A stretch of 64,000 nt of DNA from Candidatus Obscuribacter sp. (GTDB lineage: Bacteria > Cyanobacteriota > Vampirovibrionia > Obscuribacterales > Obscuribacteraceae). Of this stretch, positions 34,239 to 42,930 are shown in pieces. The DNA lies in NCBI GenBank assembly GCA_016712465.1, contig JADJQZ010000001.1:5208001-5272000 (forward strand). The letters run 5' to 3'. The notes below the pieces were generated by a model. The model had not been told where the DNA came from, searched no databases, and saw only the letters and a list, made by a program, of their open reading frames with translations. Each line of letters opens with the position of its first letter. The stretch's first letter is position 1. The position numbers were made by a program, and so were the translations under genes.

Positions 34239-37200
34239 CTAGTCTTCGCCCCCTTCCAGATCCATTTCCTTGCCCAGCTCGGCGATCCGGCAAACCCTTT
34301 GATGATCGCAACTGAGGCAAACCTTGTCGTCTATGGGAGCGATTTGAAAGCGCCCCCGGGCAGCCTCAGCGGCAAAAGACACGATATGCTCCTTTACTAA
34401 AGACAATAGCTCGGGCCCCTCACCTGCAAAATCCACCCGCCCGATCACTTCGCCCTGAGAAATGCTCAGGAAGAGTCCTTCACAAACCGGTCCCTGCCCC
34501 TCCTCCATATTGGCCACCGCCAGAGCATAAACAGGCATCTGCAAATCACTGCCGCGTCTGGCATCATCAATGGTGATCCGCTTGGAACCGGCTTTGTAAT
34601 CCACAACTTTGATGCGCCCATCATGAGAGCGGTCGATACGGTCAATACGTCCTCGCAACCTCACCGTTGAGACTTCACTTCCCCCTCGGGGCAGAGCCTG
34701 CACCACTAAGGGCGGCGCCGAGACTTCTCCCTGGGCCCCTTCAAAACCAAAGGCCTTTTCAAAAGCCACAGGCTGAAACTCCCCGCCATCCTTTAAAGCC
34801 CGCGCCTTTTCCTTAGTTAAGAACCGACGTAAGCGGAAGTAAACTTCCTTCTTTTCGTAGTCCCAGAACTCGGTTTTCTTGACCTGCCTTTCTTGCAGCA
34901 GCCAGGCAAGAGCATCGGCAATACAGTCATCAAAGAAACCGTCCACCACCTGAGCTTCAGAAAGCAGATTGAGTCCTCTAACCTTCAAGCCCTGGTAAAA
35001 AAGCTCCATGCACTTGTGATAGACCTCACCGAGAAGACGAGCATCCAGCCCGGCTTCCGGCTCCAGCTCCGGACTGACTTTCAAAATATGGGAGACCCAA
35101 AATTTAAAAGGACACTTACCATAATCGGAGAGCCGGCTGACGCTCCAGAACTCAGGCAAATCCACGCCAATCAGTCCCAGCCCCACTTGCTCCTGCATGT
35201 CGCCATTGGTCAGCCCCGGCCGCCCCATGGCACCGGGAGAGGTGCGCGACTGCACCAGGGTGAGGGGCTCGGCCAGATTGCGGGCACAGGTCTCACCCTC
35301 CTCCTGATATGCAAACGGCAGGGCCTGCTGCAGAGCTTCCGACAACTTAAGCGCTGTAGAGGTTTGAGCAGAGGCCTCACTGGCGAAGAGAAAGCCCAGG
35401 GTATAGTCCATGGGCGACACTGGAGCAAGCAAAGACTTCTGCCTGGGTACGGCAAATTGCATCGACTTGACTTTGCTCTCTTCCCCCTCGGTCAGGAAGA
35501 AGGATGGCACCAGCTCTTCACCACTCAGTTCATAAACCGGTGCTGAGAGGTAGAGCCTGGAAGTGGCTCGCTCCAGAAGCGAGGTAAAGAGAGAAATTTC
35601 AAATGATTCATGCTGCCGGGGATTCTCGATATCGATGCCCAGCCCGGCCCATTTGCGAACTTCGTCGCGACTGAGAAAACCGCTACGCTCGCCACGCCGG
35701 GGGAACTCGCCTTCGTTCAGACCGGTCAAAAAAACCACTTCGAAGCGCCGATTGGGAACCAGATCGGCACTACAGATGGTGACGGCCCGGGAACCGCTAC
35801 GGGGTCTGCGGAAATTGCTATTTTCGAAAGCTCTCTCCAGCCGCTTGAGAAACTCCTGATAAGTCAGAACACTCTCACCATAAACAGGCGTCAATAGCTC
35901 ATCTTCAAAAACCATATCGGACAGAATGCGGCGAAACTCTAAAAGCCCCTGATGTTCCTCCCAGGCCATGAGGGGATCGGCATACTCCTCGTCGGAAGGC
36001 AAAATCAACAGGTCTTCGATGATATCTTCCACCACGGCCACAAAGTAACTGAGGGTACCGCTCTCCTTCATCTCCAGGCGCTCGATCAAACGAGCTACTG
36101 CAGCCTGGGCCGGCTCCAGATCACGGTCGGCACCTTTCAACTGAAAGCACCAATCAGCCCTGCCGGCCACCACCATGCCCGAGAGAGAGAGCCGGTCCAG
36201 GCGCTCCACCAAAGCCGACGTCAAATCCAACCAGACCAGGTTGCAAAAGGGACTGCGCAAGGTGCGTATCACTTCCAGGCGCGAGAAATCATTGGTGACA
36301 AGAGAGAGCAAGCGCAGCAAATACTTAATCACCGGTAAGCTGGCTACCGGTACGGCTTCATCCAGATAGTATTCCAAACCGGCCCGCTCAAAGGCCGCCT
36401 TGATAGCCGGCAAATAGTCTTTCAGTGAACGCGCCACCACAATAATCTGACTGGTGTCGGTGCCGGCATGAAGACATTCCTTGACCGAGCGAGCCACCTC
36501 TTCCATCTCCATGGCCCGGTCGAGAGTACGTGAGAGAAGCCGCTCCACACCCTCGCCCCTGGCAGAATCCTGCCCCTGAAAACGTTCGGAGAATTTTCCT
36601 TGCGCCCCTTGAAAGGCTTCCCGCAAGCCTTTTATACTCTTATCCTTCCAGGCATATTCGCCATATTTCTCAGCACTTGCAGCATCCACATAATCGAAAC
36701 TAATGAGGGTGCGCTCGGAAAGCTCGCTGACGGCGCTCAACACTGAAAGCTGCAAGGGGTTGAAGCGATCGAAGCCATCAATGGCGAAAATACCCGGTGC
36801 AAGGGAGCTGCTGCCGGCGCGAGCCACTTCCCGCGCCTTATACGCCAATTTCCGTTCATCGTAGACATCCAGCGCTTCCAGTTCGGCCCAGTAAGCCTGA
36901 TAGACACCAGCCAACTCGATATAGCGAGAATCGCTGGCGGCAGACCTGGACAAAGTAGAGAGCACATCGCGGGGCGACAAACCGGCCCGCTCCAGTTCGT
37001 CGATAAGCTCCAGCATCTGCGCATGGGTACCGGCAAACTCAGAAATACTGGCCAGGCTGTTCAGCCGTCCCTCTCCTTGCACCTTGCCGAGAGCCTTTTG
37101 CAAGACAGCCGCCCTCAGACCATCTCCCAGGAGGCGGAAGCTCACCCCGGCCCGCCTGAGAAGGCTGTGGCAGAGATCGTAGAAAGGCAATATCGTAAGC

Positions 37201-37409
37201 CCAATCAGACCAGGCGCGCCCAGCTCTTTGAGAATTCCGTCGACACGCTCCTCCACCAGCCCTTTGTAGCGATGGGAAGGAACGATTAAGAAGACAGGTT
37301 GGCATGTCAGGGGAGAACGCAGCAAATAGTCCACCAGCTCCCGCAGAAGCCACATGGTCTTGCCGGCCCGGTAGGGTCCTGTGACTAATTCGACGCTTCT
37401 TTCGCGCAC
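34239..37409 (-). CDS. addB: PD-(D/E)XK nuclease subunit, AddB-like
   Basis: AddB subunit of the break-processing nuclease. The N-terminus has an inactive-helicase-like fold with Walker A VTGPYRAGKTMWLLREL. The C-terminus is a RecB-like nuclease, VRLRGRIDRIDRSHDGRIKVVDYKAGSKR (D...DxK), flanked by the four cysteines of an iron-sulfur staple: one in LSDYGKCPFKFW and three in VCLSCDHQRVC. The start is GTG 37409 (VRERSVELVTGPY), with AGGCGAG upstream. The open frame extends a further 40 codons to 37529, but that extension ([16 protein letters not shown]...) is simply the tRNA gene read as codons. About 1056 residues. The tRNA ends 46 bases upstream on the same strand and could be cotranscribed. 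Confidence 0.9.
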   Translation of the reverse strand: MRERSVELVTGPYRAGKTMWLLRELVDYLLRSPLTCQPVFLIVPSHRYKGLVEERVDGILKELGAPGLIGLTILPFYDLCHSLLRRAGVSFRLLGDGLRAAVLQKALGKVQGEGRLNSLASISEFAGTHAQMLELIDELERAGLSPRDVLSTLSRSAASDSRYIELAGVYQAYWAELEALDVYDERKLAYKAREVARAGSSSLAPGIFAIDGFDRFNPLQLSVLSAVSELSERTLISFDYVDAASAEKYGEYAWKDKSIKGLREAFQGAQGKFSERFQGQDSARGEGVERLLSRTLDRAMEMEEVARSVKECLHAGTDTSQIIVVARSLKDYLPAIKAAFERAGLEYYLDEAVPVASLPVIKYLLRLLSLVTNDFSRLEVIRTLRSPFCNLVWLDLTSALVERLDRLSLSGMVVAGRADWCFQLKGADRDLEPAQAAVARLIERLEMKESGTLSYFVAVVEDIIEDLLILPSDEEYADPLMAWEEHQGLLEFRRILSDMVFEDELLTPVYGESVLTYQEFLKRLERAFENSNFRRPRSGSRAVTICSADLVPNRRFEVVFLTGLNEGEFPRRGERSGFLSRDEVRKWAGLGIDIENPRQHESFEISLFTSLLERATSRLYLSAPVYELSGEELVPSFFLTEGEESKVKSMQFAVPRQKSLLAPVSPMDYTLGFLFASEASAQTSTALKLSEALQQALPFAYQEEGETCARNLAEPLTLVQSRTSPGAMGRPGLTNGDMQEQVGLGLIGVDLPEFWSVSRLSDYGKCPFKFWVSHILKVSPELEPEAGLDARLLGEVYHKCMELFYQGLKVRGLNLLSEAQVVDGFFDDCIADALAWLLQERQVKKTEFWDYEKKEVYFRLRRFLTKEKARALKDGGEFQPVAFEKAFGFEGAQGEVSAPPLVVQALPRGGSEVSTVRLRGRIDRIDRSHDGRIKVVDYKAGSKRITIDDARRGSDLQMPVYALAVANMEEGQGPVCEGLFLSISQGEVIGRVDFAGEGPELLSLVKEHIVSFAAEAARGRFQIAPIDDKVCLSCDHQRVCRIAELGKEMDLEGGED

Positions 37410-37455
37410 AAAACTCGCCTGAAATGCCTGACTTGAATTTAAATTGTTGAAAAAC

Positions 37456-37532
<77 letters not shown>

Positions 37533-37612
37533 GCTAACGCCGCAGTCTATCTATAAAAATACATCTATAGACAACGGCTCTCATTATACTGGAATAGTTG
37601 GGTCATGGCGCC

Positions 37613-38935
37613 CTATTTTACATTCCAGAAAAGCACCGAATATTCCTCGCCGCCTACGGCAATCAGCGCTCCATCCTTCGACCAGGCTACCGGTCTGAGC
37701 TTAATACCCTTAACAGCGGCAGGAAAGTCAACCAGATATCTCTTCACAACCTGCCCGCCGGCCACCTCGACAATTACGGCTACTTCATCTTTGCTGGTAA
37801 GCACCACCCTTTTGCCGTCGGCGCTAAAGGCAAAGGCGTCACCTCTGGGCAAATAGGCCAGTTCCTCCAGAGTAAATGGGCTCCCCGCAGCGGCACCACC
37901 GCTCTTATTGAGTCCTAGAATTAGGAGCCGTCCCTCCACGGTAAAGAAACCAAATCTGGAGCTATCCGAGGCCCAGCGCAGGTCTCCATAGGGCCAACGC
38001 TTAGAATAAGTAGCCAGCACCTTACCGTCGGCAGCATTGAGAACATCCACCTGGCAGCGGCCCTGCTCCATGGCCGTCACCTGACAGAGCACGGCCAGGT
38101 ACTTACCATCCGGGCTGAAGCGGGCTTGATAGCGCCCACCCATATGATCAGAATGGTGAAAGCTGTATACTTCTCGCCCGTTTCCGGCGTCTCGCACTGA
38201 GCAGCCAAAGGGCTGACAAACGGCAATGAGACGACCATCCATTGAATAATCTACCGATAGCGCGCCACCACTCCAGGCGCCACCCAGAACCGAGGCTCCA
38301 CCCAGGGATGAAATCATACGCAGGAAGTACTGCGGATCCTGAACATGGGTCATGGCGGCATTCTCCATCACGGGCACCGTCAGTTCGGGACGTCCGCTCT
38401 GGGTGTCGAAAATCTTCATCACGCCTGGACCGGCACCCACTACTCGTTTCCCGTCAGGAGAAAAGGCCACGGCGGTAATGTCACTGACCCGACGCAGCAA
38501 GCTGTTACTGGCGAAAGTCGAACGAGATCCATAGCTACCGCGACTGCGGCTCAAACCAGGCCCCGAAGACTCGCTAGATTCTTGAGCTAATTTCTTATCC
38601 AACCAACGTCGCTTCAGGTCCTCATCCTGGGAATAACCCAGCACCGAAAGGATTCTGCCGTTGCCGCTCTCGATTACGGAAGGCGGTCTATTTGTATAGG
38701 AAACCACAAGGGTTTTATCGTCGGGCGCAAATTCCAGACCGCTAACAAAGGTCATCTGCCTGTTTGGAGTCCTTTCAGACTCGCCATCGCCCCCTTCGCT
38801 TTCGTCCGGAACCAACACATGGGCAGGAGCCGAAGCCGCCGTAATACCGACAAATAGAGAGGGCAGTAGAATCGTCAAAAGGATGCTCTTAATCAAGACA
38901 TTCATTACCGGCGCACAGATTCTTCGTTCAATCAT
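37613..38935 (-). CDS. Secreted WD40-like beta-propeller protein
   Basis: About 440 residues. A signal peptide (KSILLTILLPSLFVGITAASA) is followed by WD40-type blades, seen as repeated FSPDGKxxx...V.D...G elements: LEFAPDDKTLVVSYT, VAFSPDGKRVVGAGPGVMKIFDTQSG, VDYSMDGRLIAVCQPFGCSVRDAGNG, ARFSPDGKYLAVLCQVT...VDVLNAADGKVLATY, FAFSADGKRVVLTSKDE, VAWSKDGALIAVGGEEYSVLFW. One Ser/Gly/Arg-rich loop interrupts the early blades. It is probably a periplasmic protein-binding platform. The ATG at 38935 overlaps the stop of the preceding TPR gene, implying translational coupling; ATG 38905 (MNVLIKS) is an alternative start. Confidence 0.78.
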   Translation of the reverse strand: MIERRICAPVMNVLIKSILLTILLPSLFVGITAASAPAHVLVPDESEGGDGESERTPNRQMTFVSGLEFAPDDKTLVVSYTNRPPSVIESGNGRILSVLGYSQDEDLKRRWLDKKLAQESSESSGPGLSRSRGSYGSRSTFASNSLLRRVSDITAVAFSPDGKRVVGAGPGVMKIFDTQSGRPELTVPVMENAAMTHVQDPQYFLRMISSLGGASVLGGAWSGGALSVDYSMDGRLIAVCQPFGCSVRDAGNGREVYSFHHSDHMGGRYQARFSPDGKYLAVLCQVTAMEQGRCQVDVLNAADGKVLATYSKRWPYGDLRWASDSSRFGFFTVEGRLLILGLNKSGGAAAGSPFTLEELAYLPRGDAFAFSADGKRVVLTSKDEVAVIVEVAGGQVVKRYLVDFPAAVKGIKLRPVAWSKDGALIAVGGEEYSVLFWNVK

Positions 38936-39944
38936 TGATCTTATCCAATTCTTCCTTGCACCAACGCTGCATGGCCATATCTCTGGCCGCCGCTTCTTCC
39001 TTGCGCATGGCTCTGAAAATGCGCGCCCGCTCACCATAGGCCGCCGGCGAATAAGGCACCAGCTCGATCACCTTGTTACAAGCAGCAAGGGCCAGGTTCA
39101 ACTGCCCAAGTTTGCGAAGAGCTTCCAGGCGAGCGAAATAGGCATGTGGATAAACAGGATCAAGAGAAATAGCCTTATCGGCACTGGCTAACGCCCCCTT
39201 ATAGTCTCTATTATCATTGAGCGCTCGCGCTCGACTTACGTAAAATGAGGCTGTTCCCGGCTCAAGCTTGATCGCTTCTTCAATCTCCCTGAAGCCCCTG
39301 GCAAAATCACGAGGAACAATGCAGACACCTTTGAGACGGTGAGCGGCCGCACACTTATTATTCTCAACCAGCACCCGGTGGGCCATCCACAAAGCACCCT
39401 CACGGTCTCCCATCTGATAGAGGCAAAGCCCCTGCCAGAGTGATGGCTCCACATATTTGTTGCCGCCACCGGCGTAGAGGGCGGCCGCCTCAAAATTCTC
39501 GGCAGCCGTTTCCCAATCGCTCAAATCAAAAAACAATTTGGCCTTCTTGAAATAGGCGGCGGCATCTTCAGGGTTGGCTAGAATGGCTCGATCAAGGCTC
39601 TCTACCTGCTGTTTGAAGACTTCGAACTGTGGTATCTCCTTCGGCAGTTTGGCTTTCAAAGCCGGATCCTGAGACTTTTGAAAAACGGATGAATAATTGG
39701 TGCGCCCATCCAGATCATCATTCAAACGAAATGCCGATGAATAAGTGAGACTATCTCGCAAAGTCGGCACTGACTCCAAAAGTGGTGCCCCCACAGCCTC
39801 TACCGTATCTCTGAGGTCTGAACCGGCAGCCAGAGCCAGATCGGCATCCGAAGTGCTGCTTCCAACTGCAAGAAGTACTGACCAGACAAAAAGCAGCTTT
39901 CGCTTGCTGCCAAAAATTCCAGGTCGTTTATACGGGTGAATCAT
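38928..39944 (-). CDS. Secreted TPR protein
   Basis: About 338 residues. The ATG at 39944 gives MIHPYKRPGIFGSKRKLLFVWSVLLAVGSSTSDADLALA, a basic N-region and hydrophobic signal; a longer frame to 40010 adds 22 residues with no support. TPRs occupy ~130-335: AAAYFKKAKLFFDLSDWETAAENFEAAALYA, LWQGLCLYQMGDREGALWMAHRVLVEN, AHRLKGVCIVPRDFARGFREIEEAIKLEP, SFYVSRARALNDNRDYKGALASADKAISLDP, AYFARLEALRKLGQLNLALAACNKVIELVP. It overlaps the WD40-like gene by eight bases, so the two secreted scaffolds are probably made together and may interact. Divergent from the ABC transporter operon. Confidence 0.8.
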   Translation of the reverse strand: MIHPYKRPGIFGSKRKLLFVWSVLLAVGSSTSDADLALAAGSDLRDTVEAVGAPLLESVPTLRDSLTYSSAFRLNDDLDGRTNYSSVFQKSQDPALKAKLPKEIPQFEVFKQQVESLDRAILANPEDAAAYFKKAKLFFDLSDWETAAENFEAAALYAGGGNKYVEPSLWQGLCLYQMGDREGALWMAHRVLVENNKCAAAHRLKGVCIVPRDFARGFREIEEAIKLEPGTASFYVSRARALNDNRDYKGALASADKAISLDPVYPHAYFARLEALRKLGQLNLALAACNKVIELVPYSPAAYGERARIFRAMRKEEAAARDMAMQRWCKEELDKIND

Positions 39945-40133
39945 TGCAAACCAGAGGAATCGGGCTCTACTTGAAGACCAAGCAATTTTTACCATAATGC
40001 CGCCGATCATTTATGAACAGGAGGGCTAATTTTGGTCACTCAGCCTTTTGACGTAATATGCTAGCCTTAGGTTCTACAAGTAAAGATCAGCAGTCTCGCC
40101 TCATCGTCGGCAATTAATACGGAAAGCAAAGAA

Positions 40134-41120
40134 TTGTCAATAATTACAGTCGACAGCCTTTCGAAAAGCTACAAGAACAGCAAAGTGAAAGCGGTAGACA
40201 ATGCCAGCTTTCAAATAGAGAAAGGCGAAGTTTTCGGATTGATTGGTCCAAACGGTGCCGGCAAAACCACCATTTTTAGTTGCCTGCTAGCCCTCACCAA
40301 CCCAAGCAGCGGCACAATTGAAATTGACGGCAGATCACCGCAAGACATACATGTGAAGGCTATGCTGGGCTTTCTACCGGAACGCCCCTGTTATAACCGC
40401 TGGATGACGGTCAAGCAGTTTCTCGATTATCACCACGGACTGGCCGGTCATCCAGCCTCGGAGAGAGACGCTGAAATCAAGCGGGTACTTGCCCTGGTGG
40501 AGTTGGATGTAGACCCGAAGAAACGCCGCATCAAAGAGCTTTCCCGGGGCATGCTGCAAAGAATCGGACTGGCGCAGGCGCTCATCGGCAAGCCGCAGAT
40601 TTGTTTTCTGGATGAGCCCACTTCCGGCATGGACCCCCTCGGCTTTATCCTCATTAGAAAACTTCTTCTGAAATTGAAAGAAGAAGGCATGACCATTGTC
40701 TTGAACTCACATCACCTGCTTGAAGTAGAGCGCGTTTGCGATCGCGTGGCCTTTATAAGAAGAGGCAAAATCGAAGAAGTTTCAAGCCTGGCCGACTTAA
40801 ATACCATTCGCCAGATGCTCAAAGTAGAGTGGCTGCCTCAAGCTGATAACGATCCAAGCAGGCAGGAAAAACTGGCACAGCTAGCCGAGGCCTGCCAATG
40901 CCCTTTGCTCGAAAGTTTTGACTGCGGCGCCAAATTTGCCGTTGCCACAAATGAAAAAGCAGCGGAGTTACTGGCCGGTTTGCAGAAAGAGAATTTTTCC
41001 GTTTATCAGTCAACCTTCGAGAAGAAAGAACTGGTAGAACTATTTCTCAATGAAAGAGCGACAGACATGGGTGCTGAAGCCGAGCCGGATCGGACAGAGC
41101 AAAGGGAGGGGCAAAAGTGA
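40134..41120 (+). CDS. ABC transporter ATP-binding protein
   Basis: A 328-residue ATPase of an ABC-2-type transporter (CcmA/NatA-like). Walker A IGPNGAGKTTIFSCLLAL, Q-loop and GFLPERPCYNRWMTV, signature LSRGMLQRIGLAQAL, Walker B ICFLDEPTSGMDPLG, H-loop IVLNSHHLLEVERVC. The signature is LSRGM rather than LSGGQ, a usual variant in this subfamily. A C-terminal ~100-residue extension follows. The start is TTG 40134 with GGAAAG upstream. It overlaps the permease gene by four bases (GTGA), so the two are translationally coupled. The cargo is unknown. Confidence 0.92.
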   Translation: MSIITVDSLSKSYKNSKVKAVDNASFQIEKGEVFGLIGPNGAGKTTIFSCLLALTNPSSGTIEIDGRSPQDIHVKAMLGFLPERPCYNRWMTVKQFLDYHHGLAGHPASERDAEIKRVLALVELDVDPKKRRIKELSRGMLQRIGLAQALIGKPQICFLDEPTSGMDPLGFILIRKLLLKLKEEGMTIVLNSHHLLEVERVCDRVAFIRRGKIEEVSSLADLNTIRQMLKVEWLPQADNDPSRQEKLAQLAEACQCPLLESFDCGAKFAVATNEKAAELLAGLQKENFSVYQSTFEKKELVELFLNERATDMGAEAEPDRTEQREGQK

Positions 41121-41944
41121 AACAACCAGGCGCAGCCGTCATCAATCCGGCCATATTCTCTTTCACCCTCTACCGGAAGTTTGAGAATCCCAGATACTTG
41201 ATTCCCCTTGTGCTCATCATGTTTCTGCCGGCCTTCATGATTACTATGAACCATCTCTACTTCGGCTCTGCCACCACCGTCGAGATGCAAAAGGAGCGAG
41301 CACTGTCGATGGTACAGTTCTTCTGCAATCCCAGTCTGTGCTTTATTCTTTCCTACCTCTTCGTCAGCGAAGCTTTTGTGAATAACAAAGCCGTCGCTGA
41401 TGCCGATACACTATCGCTGCTCTTTACCAGGCCGATCAATCGCTTCAGCTACGTGCTCACAAAATTTCTAGCCGGCACAACAGGAGCCAGCCTGATTCTC
41501 ATATTGGCAGCCATCATCGCCTATTGCAGCGCTCTTGCTTTCGGCATTGCCGCCATTCCGCTCGACCCGCTCTTGCTCCTCACTATCATCCTGAACACGG
41601 CCGGCAGCACAGCTTTCTTTGTTTTCTTACACTGCCTGCCGGGCATCTTCGCCTTAAGCGCTTACTTCGTACTGCTAGGCTGCGCCGGCATGGGCAGCGG
41701 CTTCAGTTCAATCCCAAACGGCAGCGAGAGCAATGCCATGCTGGACCTGATCAAAAATGTCATCCTCACTATCCACTACTGGTGCGGCGACTTCATGCCA
41801 GCCGCTATCAATCTGCAAGCGCTCTTCTCGGCAGAAGGTCTCGACTACCTGGAACTTGGCGTAGCCGTCACCAATATCTTCATCTTCCTCTACCTGGCCG
41901 CCCAGGCACTCTGCGCACGGGAGCTTTCCTATGGCGCCGACTAA
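41117..41944 (+). CDS. ABC-2 type transporter permease
   Basis: A 275-residue inner-membrane protein with about six hydrophobic helices (YLIPLVLIMFLPAFMITM; SLCFILSYLFVSEAFV; LAGTTGASLILILAAIIAYC; LLLLTIILNTAGSTAFFVFLHCLPGIFALSAYFVLLGCAG; VAVTNIFIFLYLAAQAL). The segment DADTLSLLFTRPINRFSYVLTKFLAG after the second helix is the characteristic cytoplasmic loop of ABC-2 permeases. It forms a transporter with the upstream ATPase. It overlaps the thioredoxin-like gene by 14 bases. Confidence 0.88.
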   Translation: MKQPGAAVINPAIFSFTLYRKFENPRYLIPLVLIMFLPAFMITMNHLYFGSATTVEMQKERALSMVQFFCNPSLCFILSYLFVSEAFVNNKAVADADTLSLLFTRPINRFSYVLTKFLAGTTGASLILILAAIIAYCSALAFGIAAIPLDPLLLLTIILNTAGSTAFFVFLHCLPGIFALSAYFVLLGCAGMGSGFSSIPNGSESNAMLDLIKNVILTIHYWCGDFMPAAINLQALFSAEGLDYLELGVAVTNIFIFLYLAAQALCARELSYGAD

Positions 41945-42920
41945 AAATACAACTGCCTCAACCACCCTGGCCATACCACTCTGGTTTACCATTCTGGCCG
42001 GATTGGCAATTGCCGCTCGGGTAACCGTCAAACTTCCAAGCAGCGAACAGAAGAACGCTATCGCCTGGCTCAAACCAAGTGAAGTAGCAAGTCGCCTCGC
42101 CGACCCGGGAGAAACCAGAGAACTCATTTTTTACGATTGCATGGCCGATTGGTGTCCGCCCTGCAAGAAAATGGAAAGAACTACTTTTCAATCAAAGGCG
42201 ATAATAGAAAGCATCAACAAAGACTTCATACCGGTGCGAGTAAATTTCTCAAGTGAGACCGGGCCGGAAGAAGCCGCCACCAAGAGCCTGAAGAGCAAAC
42301 TGAGCGTCTATTACCTGCCCACCATCGCCATCACCCTCCGAAACGGCGACCTGGTGGCAAAAGACTGGGGTGCAATCAACCTCAAAGACCTGATGAAAGA
42401 GGCTAAAAAGAAAGCCGGGCTGGTGCGCGCCGAAAGGAAGCTAAGCCAGGGTCTGGCCGGTGAAGCGCTGACCTTACTGGATGCAAAAAAACTCTCCGGT
42501 GAAGAACCAATCAATGATGAAATAGAGATAGTGGTGTACGACCATACTCTCCGTTCTCTCGGCAAAGAGGATGACTGCAAGCGCCTTCTGGAAAAGAATT
42601 ATGCAAGAGTAGAGGAAAAACGCAAGGCTCTGCCGCCGGCACTGAATAAACCAGTCTTCTATACGAGCCTCATCAATTATCTACAAGGAAAAGAGAGCTT
42701 CGAAAAGCTAGTCAATGAAGCAGCCAATTACAATAGCGACAAAGGCACAGCCCACCTGGCCCTGGCACTGAAAGCAATGCGCGATAACGATAAGACCGCA
42801 GCCGGTAAGGAGTTTCGCAAGGCCGCCATGGACATGTCTCGGGGCTACAATGAAGACAAACTAGCCGAGTTCTATATTGATGAATTAGAAAAAGGCACCC
42901 AAGTAGCTCCGGCAATGTAA
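41931..42920 (+). CDS. Membrane-anchored thioredoxin-like protein
   Basis: A 329-residue protein with one N-terminal hydrophobic helix (IPLWFTILAGLAIAARV, ~17-33), then a thioredoxin-fold domain with the active site DCMADWCPPCKKME (WCPPC) and the cis-proline segment YLPTIAI, closest in layout to the DsbD C-terminal or thioredoxin_7 group. A helical TPR-like C-terminal part (~175-320; NYLQGKESFEKLVNEAANYNSDKGTAHLALALKAMRDNDKTAAGKEFRKAAM) follows. It probably faces the periplasm and reduces or oxidises disulfides. As the third gene of the ABC operon, its natural partner is the transporter or its cargo. Convergent with the kinase gene ending at 42931. Confidence 0.83.
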   Translation: MAPTKNTTASTTLAIPLWFTILAGLAIAARVTVKLPSSEQKNAIAWLKPSEVASRLADPGETRELIFYDCMADWCPPCKKMERTTFQSKAIIESINKDFIPVRVNFSSETGPEEAATKSLKSKLSVYYLPTIAITLRNGDLVAKDWGAINLKDLMKEAKKKAGLVRAERKLSQGLAGEALTLLDAKKLSGEEPINDEIEIVVYDHTLRSLGKEDDCKRLLEKNYARVEEKRKALPPALNKPVFYTSLINYLQGKESFEKLVNEAANYNSDKGTAHLALALKAMRDNDKTAAGKEFRKAAMDMSRGYNEDKLAEFYIDELEKGTQVAPAM

Positions 42921-42930
42921 TTTCCGAACT

